From positions 1 through 11,129 of the forward strand of contig JACDDZ010000037.1 in the NCBI GenBank assembly GCA_013816695.1: a DNA stretch of 11,129 nucleotides. Direction: 5' to 3'. Positions 6,710 to 11,129 of the stretch are shown one piece after another. A program made the translations under genes and the position numbers. The notes beneath the pieces are model-generated. The model was not told the DNA's origin. It did no database searches and worked only from the letters and a program-made list of their open reading frames with translations. Source of the stretch: Gemmatimonadaceae bacterium (GTDB lineage Bacteria > Gemmatimonadota > Gemmatimonadetes > Gemmatimonadales > Gemmatimonadaceae). Numbering within the stretch: position 1 is the stretch's first letter; every line of letters begins with the position of its first letter.

Positions 6710-8098
6710 TTAGCGGCTTTTTGAAGCTTCGCCATTTGCTGTCGATTCCAATGTTTGCACGGAACCGCCGCGACGATGAATTCTCAACGCAGCCACCCGC
6801 CTCCCATCCATTGCAATTACCTCCATCTCACCGCCGGGCACAGTGACTCGGTCACCCATTCTGGGAAGACGACCGAGCTGCGCAAAGGCATAACCTCCGA
6901 GCGTACTCCAATCCCCATCGGGAATTTGAACCCGGTGGTCCGACCGCACGTCGATGAGGGACATGGTCCCGTCAAGCTCAAGGACGCCATCGGTCTCGAT
7001 GGCTGTGCGCGATGCCATGTCGTACTCATCGGAGATGTCGCCGATTACTTCCTCGATGAGGTCCTCCATGGTGAGAATGCCAGCGGTCCCACCGTACTCA
7101 TCCAGTACAACTGCCATGTGCGCCCGCGTCCGCCGCAGGTCATCCAGCACGCGCTCGGCCGGCCGACTGTCCGGGATGTAGAGCGGTTCGCGCACAAATG
7201 CGCTCAGGCTGAATGGGGTCCCGCCCGCATGAAGCCAGAGATCCTTCGCGAGAAAAACACCTACTACGTCATCGAGCGACTCCCGGACCACCGGGTAGCG
7301 CGAATACCGCTCGTGACGGAGAATCGTCCAGACTTCTTCTTCAGTGGCCTCGATATCGAGCGCGACGATTTCGGTGCGCGGGCGCATGACATCGCGCGCC
7401 TTCTTGTGGTGAAAATCAAAAACACCAGCCAGCATCGCGCTGTCCGATTCGTCCAGCGTTCCGTGTGCCCGGGCCTGCATGACGAGCAGCCTAAGTTCTT
7501 CGGGCGAATGACTCTGAGCTTCTGAGGTCGGGCTGATTCCGAAGAGACGGAGAAGGGCATTCGCTGCCCCATTGAAGAACCAGATCAGCGGCGACATGAG
7601 CTTCGAAAAAAGCATCAGTGGGGCGGCGACTATTCGGCTCACGGTTTCCGGCTGGACCAGAGCCAGGCTTTTCGGCGCAAGTTCGCCCAGAACTATATGG
7701 AGGAAGGTCAAAACGAAGAAGCTGACGATCACTCCGGAGGCGCTGTGGGCAGCCGATGGCGCCAGTGCTACTCCGAAGGCAAAAAGGGTCTTATCCACGA
7801 GGTAGGCAATGGCTGGCTCACCAACCCAGCCGAGTGCGAGTGACGCGATGGTGATGCCAAGCTGCGTGCCCGCGATGTACCGGTCGAGATGCTGGAGCGC
7901 CAGCTGCACGCGCTTGGCCGCCGAGTCTCCGGCCAAGACCATCTCGTCAATGCGGCTCCGCCGCACCGCAATGAGGGCAAATTCAGCCGCAACAAAGAAG
8001 GCATTGGCGAGAACGAGCAGGAGCACAATTCCCAAGCTCAGACCGGTTCCTGGAGACCCCACGGGATCGACGGCCTGCAGCAATAAAAGCGATGGCAT
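6710..8098 (-). CDS. CNNM/CorC-HlyC-type transporter-like protein (DUF21, CBS pair, CorC_HlyC domain)
   Basis: A 462-residue member of the family often labelled hemolysin C or TlyC, whose better-studied members act in magnesium or cobalt efflux or Mg2+ homeostasis. Residues about 18-205 form the DUF21 membrane domain with several helices; conserved pieces are FVAAEFALIAVRRSRI (35-50), GTQLGITIASLALGWVGEP (77-95) and LGELAPKSLA (137-146). Two cytoplasmic CBS motifs follow, at about 232-288 (RDVMRPRTEIVAL) and 298-355 (MAVVLDEYGGTAGILTMEDL), where adenine nucleotides usually bind. A CorC_HlyC domain at about 365-448 ends the protein. The start is ATG 8098 with no strong ribosome-binding site. 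The gene is divergent from pilS and lies 89 bases upstream of pilB on the same strand. A hemolytic role should not be assumed, and no sequence link to the pilus is evident. Confidence 0.92.
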   Translation of the reverse strand: MPSLLLLQAVDPVGSPGTGLSLGIVLLLVLANAFFVAAEFALIAVRRSRIDEMVLAGDSAAKRVQLALQHLDRYIAGTQLGITIASLALGWVGEPAIAYLVDKTLFAFGVALAPSAAHSASGVIVSFFVLTFLHIVLGELAPKSLALVQPETVSRIVAAPLMLFSKLMSPLIWFFNGAANALLRLFGISPTSEAQSHSPEELRLLVMQARAHGTLDESDSAMLAGVFDFHHKKARDVMRPRTEIVALDIEATEEEVWTILRHERYSRYPVVRESLDDVVGVFLAKDLWLHAGGTPFSLSAFVREPLYIPDSRPAERVLDDLRRTRAHMAVVLDEYGGTAGILTMEDLIEEVIGDISDEYDMASRTAIETDGVLELDGTMSLIDVRSDHRVQIPDGDWSTLGGYAFAQLGRLPRMGDRVTVPGGEMEVIAMDGRRVAALRIHRRGGSVQTLESTANGEASKSR

Positions 8099-8125
8099 TC
8101 ACTGAAATTTAGCCACTAAAGGGCG

Positions 8126-8154
8126 TTGACGTTCACTCTAGAGTCTTGCATTTT
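8126..8154 (+). promoter_or_regulatory. Possible sigma-70-type promoter of pilSR
   Basis: TTGACG at 8126-8131 is a good -35 box. Seventeen bases later CATTTT at 8149-8154 is a weak -10 box (3 of 6 consensus bases). The weak -10 lies inside the inverted repeat at 8143-8161, so a protein bound there would block it. Transcription from here would begin near 8161, after the TTG at 8146, which supports the GTG at 8179 as the kinase start. No GG-N10-GC sigma-54 pattern is seen in this region. Confidence 0.3.
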
Positions 8155-8161
8155 GCAAGAC
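8143..8161. promoter_or_regulatory. Perfect inverted repeat GTCTTGCA-TTT-TGCAAGAC, candidate operator before pilS
   Basis: Eight-base perfect arms around TTT. The 13-base core TTGCATTTTGCAA recurs exactly at 10901-10913, before the pilin gene. It lies in the divergent region between the CNNM-type gene and pilS, directly after a separate 10-base palindrome ACTCTAGAGT (8135-8144). There is no T-run after it and it stands upstream of a gene, so a protein-binding site is likelier than a terminator. The bound protein is unknown. Confidence 0.5.
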
Positions 8162-8178
8162 ATTCGCTAACGAGGACT

Positions 8179-9513
8179 GTGGCGCTTTTCCCCGATGCCC
8201 GGGCACTTCCGTTGATCTTGTATCCGCGCCGGATCCTCCGGATGGTTTATCTCGGGAGAACTGCGCTGGCAGCGGGCATCTTCGTCGCAGCGTTTGTCGC
8301 GTGGGCGGTACGAGGAGGAACCCAGCCTCAATTCGCCACGTGGGTACTGGCGATTACCGCGGTGGTCACGGCCTATTCGTTCTATCAGACGGACATTCGC
8401 CGGCGGCTTATCACGCCGACATTTGCCTACATACAAGTCGTCTTCGATGTGGCGTTGGTAACAGCGGTCGTTCACCTGACATGGGAACAGTCGTACTCGC
8501 AGTTCGCACCTGTTTACATCCTTGTCATTGTCACCGGTGCGGTCCTGCTTCCGCAGGCGGGCACGCTCCTTATCGCTTCTCTTGTCGGCGCGATTTACCT
8601 CGCCGAAACCATTTGGGGACATCCATCAGTCCTCGAGGCGTCGGTTTTCCTGCAGCTTCTCGTCTTCATCAGTGTCGCACTTGGTAGCGGGTATATAGTC
8701 GCGAAGCTGCGCCAGGCGGGAGACGAGCATGCGGAAATGGCCGCCGAGCTTGCCGCGTTTCAGCTTCGCGAACAGGACTTCGACACTCTTCGCGTGCGCG
8801 CGGAAAGACTCGAAGCAGTAGCGGAGCTCAGTGCCTCGCTCGCTCACGAAATCAAGAATCCGCTCGCCTCCATTCGCAGCGCTGCCGAGCAGCTTGGACG
8901 TGTGCCGGCGGCGAACGAGGACGAAAGGACCCTGAGCGCGCTTGTACAGCGTGAGTCGGATCGCCTGTCGCGACTGTTATCCGAGTTCCTCGACTTTGCG
9001 CGGCCCAGCGTGTCGCGAGTGGACGATCTCGGCATCGCCGCCCTGGTCCGCAATGCGACCGACGTGGCTCGCACACAAAGCGATGAGGCAATCAAGTTCA
9101 AGATCGTGCTTCCCAGGCGAGAGCTGGTTGTGCGCGGCGATGAGGACATGCTGCACCGTGCAATCGTGAACTTGCTCTTGAATGCAGTGCAGGCGTCTCC
9201 GCACGCCGGCGAGGTTCGGATCGAAGCAGGCGAGCTCGCTGCGCATCAGCTTCCCGACGGCGAGCACTTTCGCGATGGCGCAGTCGCCGTTCGGGTAATC
9301 GACCAGGGCGCTGGAATTCCCAGGGAACTGCGCGAGCGCTTATTCGACCCGTTCGTTACGTCCAAGCCGGGCGGAAGCGGACTGGGCCTCGCAGTTGTGC
9401 ACAGATCAGTAGAGGCACACGGTGGTTTTGTGCACGTCGACGCCAGCAAGCGGGGCTCGAGATTCACTATTGTACTTCCCAAGTCGCCGTCGAAGGGTCC
9501 ACTAAATGGGTGA
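8179..9513 (+). CDS. pilS: PilS-like membrane sensor histidine kinase
   Basis: Sensor half of a two-component pair. From GTG 8179 it is 444 residues. About six hydrophobic segments fill residues 25-175, as in PilS, followed by a short coiled-coil-like linker at about 180-215 with no recognisable PAS domain. The HisKA motif SASLAHEIKNPLASIRSA has phospho-acceptor His223. The HATPase_c domain shows the N box NLLLNAVQAS (Asn331, Asn335), G1 DQGAGI (375-380), the F box FDPFVTSK and G2 GGSGLGLA. The reading frame extends to a TTG at 8146, but that lies within an inverted repeat with no ribosome-binding site. GTG 8179 has GAGGA just upstream, and ATG 8242 would cut into the first membrane segment. 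The stop overlaps the regulator start by 8 bases. Partnership with the adjacent PilR-like protein is very likely; the sensed signal is unknown, though in Pseudomonas PilS senses PilA in the membrane. Confidence 0.88.
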   Translation: MALFPDARALPLILYPRRILRMVYLGRTALAAGIFVAAFVAWAVRGGTQPQFATWVLAITAVVTAYSFYQTDIRRRLITPTFAYIQVVFDVALVTAVVHLTWEQSYSQFAPVYILVIVTGAVLLPQAGTLLIASLVGAIYLAETIWGHPSVLEASVFLQLLVFISVALGSGYIVAKLRQAGDEHAEMAAELAAFQLREQDFDTLRVRAERLEAVAELSASLAHEIKNPLASIRSAAEQLGRVPAANEDERTLSALVQRESDRLSRLLSEFLDFARPSVSRVDDLGIAALVRNATDVARTQSDEAIKFKIVLPRRELVVRGDEDMLHRAIVNLLLNAVQASPHAGEVRIEAGELAAHQLPDGEHFRDGAVAVRVIDQGAGIPRELRERLFDPFVTSKPGGSGLGLAVVHRSVEAHGGFVHVDASKRGSRFTIVLPKSPSKGPLNG

Positions 9514-10897
9514 AATACAGTCGTTACCGGTCGTCCTCGTAATCGATGACGAAGCCAGTATTCTCGAGACCGTGCGCATCCTGCTTCGTACCGAGGGTTT
9601 CACTGCGCACACAGCGTTGGGAGGAAAGGCGGGGCTCGCGCAGATAGACGCGTTGAAGCCGGACATTGTCCTGACCGATGTGCGAATGCCCGGTGTAACG
9701 GGACTCGACGTTCTCACGTCCGTGCGGACCAACGACCCCGATACTCCGGTGATTCTCATGACCGCGCAGGCATCGCTCCAGTCTGCTGTGCAGGCAGTGA
9801 ATGAAGGCGCCTTCTACTACATACAGAAACCGTTCAGGAACGACGAGCTGGTTGCGATAATCCGGCGTGCTGCGGAGAGCCGCCAGCTGAAGGTCGAGAA
9901 TCGCACGCTGAAAAAGGAGATCAGCCGGCGTGACAAGTCGGGCCGACCCGCCGGTGTCAGCAAGTCGTGGCTGGATCTTCTCGCAATGGCCGAAACTGTA
10001 GGGCCGACGGAATCCACCGTACTGATTCAAGGCGAGTCAGGGACTGGAAAGGAAGTAATTGCGCGCTACATCCACGAAAAGTCAGCGCGTGCTGCCGGTT
10101 CCTTCCTTTCAATCAACTGTGGGGCGCTTCCCGAAAGCCTGCTCGAGAGCGAGCTGTTCGGTCATACACGCGGATCGTTCACCGGAGCAACACGCGACAG
10201 GCCCGGCCTCTTCACAGCTGCTGCCGGGGGAACGTTTTTTCTGGACGAGATCGGCGAGACAACGCCGGCGACACAGGTGAAGCTGCTGCGTGTTCTCCAG
10301 CATCGTGAAGTAATTCCCGTCGGATCGACAGATGCAGTCCCCATCGATACGCGAATGGTCGCAGCCACAAATCGCGATCTGGAGGAAGAAATTGAGCGCG
10401 GAAGATTTCGCAGTGACCTTTTTTATCGTCTCAATGTCATAGCGCTGCACATCCCTCCGCTCAGAAGCAGGGCGGAAGACATCCCGATTCTTATCGACAC
10501 GTTTTTGCATCGTGCGTCCGTCGCGCGAGATGAAGATCTCAAGCAGCTGGACCAGGAGGCGATGGACGCTCTTCTCTCCTACAGCTGGCCGGGCAATGTG
10601 CGTGAGCTCGAAAATGCAGTTGAGCGCGCTGTGATTCTTTCACCCGGCGCGAGGATAGTGCGGGCGGCACTTCCTGAACGAGTGCTGGACCGAAAGGCTG
10701 TCCCCTTTGTCGCAGAGCGAACGCCGGCTAATCCATCACTTGAAACCATAGAACGCGCATACATCAAATGGGTGTTGGACAGTGTCGGCGGTAACAAGAC
10801 GCGTGCTGCCGAGGTGCTGGGTATCGATCCATCCACGCTACATAGAAAGCTCGCCCGCTTTTCGGATGGCACGGGTGCCACACAAACGCCTGTTTGA
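9506..10897 (+). CDS. pilR: PilR-like NtrC-family sigma-54-dependent response regulator
   Basis: Activator of sigma-54 promoters; here the pilin gene downstream is the obvious target. It has 463 residues in three domains. The receiver (about 8-124) has acidic pocket Asp14/Asp15, phospho-acceptor Asp58 in LTDVRMPG, Thr86 and Lys108. The AAA+ domain (about 150-385) has Walker A GESGTGKE (176-183), the sigma-54 contact loop GSFTGA (223-228), Walker B GGTFFLDEIG (241-250), and FRSDLFYRLN (301-310) carrying the arginine-finger region. A Fis-type helix-turn-helix follows at about 413-452 (NKTRAAEVLGIDPSTLHRKL). GSFTGA in place of GAFTGA is a known natural variant and keeps the critical Thr-Gly, so the protein should be competent. 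ATG 9506 has GAAGGG upstream and overlaps the kinase stop by 8 bases. The last dozen residues after the HTH are unconserved, and their DNA contains an inverted repeat. Confidence 0.93.
   Translation: MGEIQSLPVVLVIDDEASILETVRILLRTEGFTAHTALGGKAGLAQIDALKPDIVLTDVRMPGVTGLDVLTSVRTNDPDTPVILMTAQASLQSAVQAVNEGAFYYIQKPFRNDELVAIIRRAAESRQLKVENRTLKKEISRRDKSGRPAGVSKSWLDLLAMAETVGPTESTVLIQGESGTGKEVIARYIHEKSARAAGSFLSINCGALPESLLESELFGHTRGSFTGATRDRPGLFTAAAGGTFFLDEIGETTPATQVKLLRVLQHREVIPVGSTDAVPIDTRMVAATNRDLEEEIERGRFRSDLFYRLNVIALHIPPLRSRAEDIPILIDTFLHRASVARDEDLKQLDQEAMDALLSYSWPGNVRELENAVERAVILSPGARIVRAALPERVLDRKAVPFVAERTPANPSLETIERAYIKWVLDSVGGNKTRAAEVLGIDPSTLHRKLARFSDGTGATQTPV
10867..10880. promoter_or_regulatory. 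Perfect inverted repeat TGGCAC-GG-GTGCCA at the end of pilR, candidate activator site
   Basis: Six-base perfect arms with a 2-base spacer, within the codons for the unconserved tail of PilR. The centre is about 164 bases upstream of the predicted pilin transcription start, the range where NtrC-type activators bind. It looks somewhat like the GC-rich dyads bound by NtrC proteins. Coding sequence can contain such a dyad by chance, and only this copy was noticed in the window. Confidence 0.3.
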
Positions 10898-10898
10898 A

Positions 10899-10915
10899 CG
10901 TTGCATTTTGCAACG
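10899..10915. promoter_or_regulatory. Perfect inverted repeat CGTTGCA-TTT-TGCAACG, candidate upstream activator site of the pilin gene
   Basis: Seven-base perfect arms around TTT, starting 2 bases after the pilR stop. The 13-base core TTGCATTTTGCAA is identical to that before pilS. Its centre is about 131 bases upstream of the predicted pilin start, a usual place for an NtrC-family enhancer site. It could also serve as a weak transcription-stop hairpin after pilR, but no T-run follows on either strand. Confidence 0.5.
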
Positions 10916-11011
10916 AAAGGGGCAAAACGCCTCAGCCGTAGCGTGGAAATACAAAGACTGGGAAGGAGCTAAAGTCATTGTTTACTGGAGCTTAGCGATA
11001 TCGGGATTGAT

Positions 11012-11027
11012 GGGACCACAGGTTGCC
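11012..11027 (+). promoter_or_regulatory. Sigma-54 (-24/-12) promoter for the pilin gene
   Basis: GG at 11013-11014 and GC at 11025-11026 are exactly ten bases apart, with TT directly before the GC (GGACCACAGGTTGC). This fits the invariant part of the GG-N10-GC consensus, although the CACG part after GG is poorly kept. Transcription would start near 11038, giving a leader of about 40 bases. A PilR-type activator encoded immediately upstream makes this the expected promoter class. Confidence 0.6.
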
Positions 11028-11035
11028 TTTCCATG

Positions 11036-11055
11036 CCAAGCTCGTCATTGCTTGG
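11036..11055 (+). other. Small inverted repeat CCAAGC/GCTTGG in the pilin 5' leader
   Basis: Six-base perfect arms with an 8-base loop, lying where the predicted transcript would begin. It could fold at the 5' end of the pilin mRNA and affect its stability, or it could be an operator at the start site. It ends 12 bases before the ribosome-binding site, so it would not hide that site. Chance occurrence is possible. Confidence 0.35.
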
Positions 11056-11067
11056 TTCCCATACCCC

Positions 11068-11071
11068 GGAG
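11068..11071 (+). promoter_or_regulatory. Ribosome-binding site of the pilin gene
   Basis: GGAG six bases before ATG 11078. It decides between this ATG and an in-frame ATG at 11033, which lacks such a site and would lie upstream of the predicted transcript start. Confidence 0.65.
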
Positions 11072-11077
11072 TCCCAC

Positions 11078-11129
11078 ATGTCTCGCCACAAGAAAGGTTT
11101 TACTCTGATCGAGCTCCTGATCGTTGTAG
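11078..11129 (+). CDS. pilA: Type IV major pilin, 5' end only (runs off right edge)
   Basis: Seventeen codons are present, reading MSRHKKGFTLIELLIVV. This is a complete class III (prepilin) signal: a short basic leader, cleavage by prepilin peptidase after Gly7, Phe as first mature residue, Glu at mature position 5 for subunit alignment, and the beginning of the hydrophobic N-terminal helix. The short leader is typical of type IVa pilins and of T2SS pseudopilins. Position directly after pilSR, behind a sigma-54 promoter match, favours the major pilin PilA; a minor pilin or pseudopilin cannot be excluded without the rest of the gene. Confidence 0.85.
   Translation, partial: MSRHKKGFTLIELLIVV

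Larger units (their letters stand above)
10898..11077 (+). other. Pilin gene leader between pilR and the pilin start
   Basis: This 180-base gap holds, in order, an inverted repeat (10899-10915), an A-rich middle stretch with nothing recognised, a sigma-54 promoter match (11012-11027), a small stem-loop (11036-11055) and a GGAG ribosome-binding site (11068-11071). No small gene or clear rho-independent terminator was found. Such a leader fits a pilin gene transcribed on its own from an activated promoter. Confidence 0.6.

Noticed and set aside
6755..7525. Long plus-strand open frame of 256 codons
   Set aside because: Antisense shadow of the CNNM-type gene, whose DUF21, CBS and CorC_HlyC motifs are clear on the minus strand; the shadow has no recognisable domain.
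6710..8098. Hemolysin or virulence factor call for the CNNM-type protein
   Set aside because: The name is historical; the domain set points to metal-ion homeostasis and there is no evidence of a secreted toxin.
8146..8178. TTG at 8146 as the kinase start
   Set aside because: It lies in the inverted repeat, has no ribosome-binding site and probably precedes the transcript start; GTG 8179 with GAGGA is preferred.
10867..10882. TGGCACG as the -24 box of another sigma-54 promoter
   Set aside because: No TTGC follows at the -12 position, so only the dyad is kept as a feature.
10899..10915. Rho-independent terminator after pilR
   Set aside because: The stem is followed by AAAGGGG and has no T-run on either strand; its core is repeated before pilS, where a terminator would make little sense.
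1..11129. Full type II secretion operon instead of a pilus locus
   Set aside because: The components are homologous, but PilSR, a short-leader pilin behind a sigma-54 promoter, the PilN-type LNLFP motif and the MshL-type secretin favour a pilus.

Overview
The window carries most of a type IV pilus (T4P) biogenesis locus from a moderately GC-rich Gram-negative (diderm) bacterium. A diderm is implied by an outer-membrane secretin and by periplasmic alignment proteins of the PilN/PilO/PilP kind. Nothing fixes the phylum. Frequent GTG starts, tight gene overlaps and the mixed T4P/MSHA gene types would suit Gemmatimonadota or a similar soil or freshwater lineage, but that is a guess.

Minus strand, read from 6620 down to 1: a compact operon of a PilB/MshE-type assembly ATPase, a PilC/MshG-type platform protein, a fused PilM-PilN (GspL-like) protein, a PilO-like protein, a PilP/GspB/MshK-like protein, and an MshL-type secretin that runs off the left edge. 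The genes are separated by 7 bases or overlap by 1 to 17 bases, so they are probably co-transcribed and translationally coupled. Also on the minus strand, 89 bases upstream of the ATPase gene, lies a CNNM/CorC-HlyC-type integral membrane protein (6710-8098) that is not an obvious pilus component.

Plus strand, read from about 8179 to the right edge: a PilS-like membrane histidine kinase, a PilR-like sigma-54 activator overlapping it by 8 bases, a 180-base leader, and the first 17 codons of a type IV pilin gene (11078 onward) with a textbook prepilin cleavage site. The leader holds a good -24/-12 (sigma-54) promoter match, as expected if PilR drives pilin transcription.

How it works together: PilS senses a membrane signal and phosphorylates PilR. 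PilR with RNA polymerase-sigma54 transcribes the pilin gene. The ATPase and platform protein polymerise the pilin, the PilM-N/O/P-like proteins bridge the inner membrane to the periplasm, and the secretin passes the fibre through the outer membrane. No retraction ATPase (PilT), prepilin peptidase (PilD) or separate pilM is present in the window.

No RNA gene, insertion sequence, CRISPR array or phage element was seen. Most of the window is a recognisable pilus system. The less ordinary points are a near-identical inverted repeat (core TTGCATTTTGCAA) in front of both pilS and the pilin gene, with a looser relative before the ATPase operon; a second inverted repeat at the end of pilR; the PilM-PilN fusion; and the MSHA-like character of the secretin and alignment proteins.
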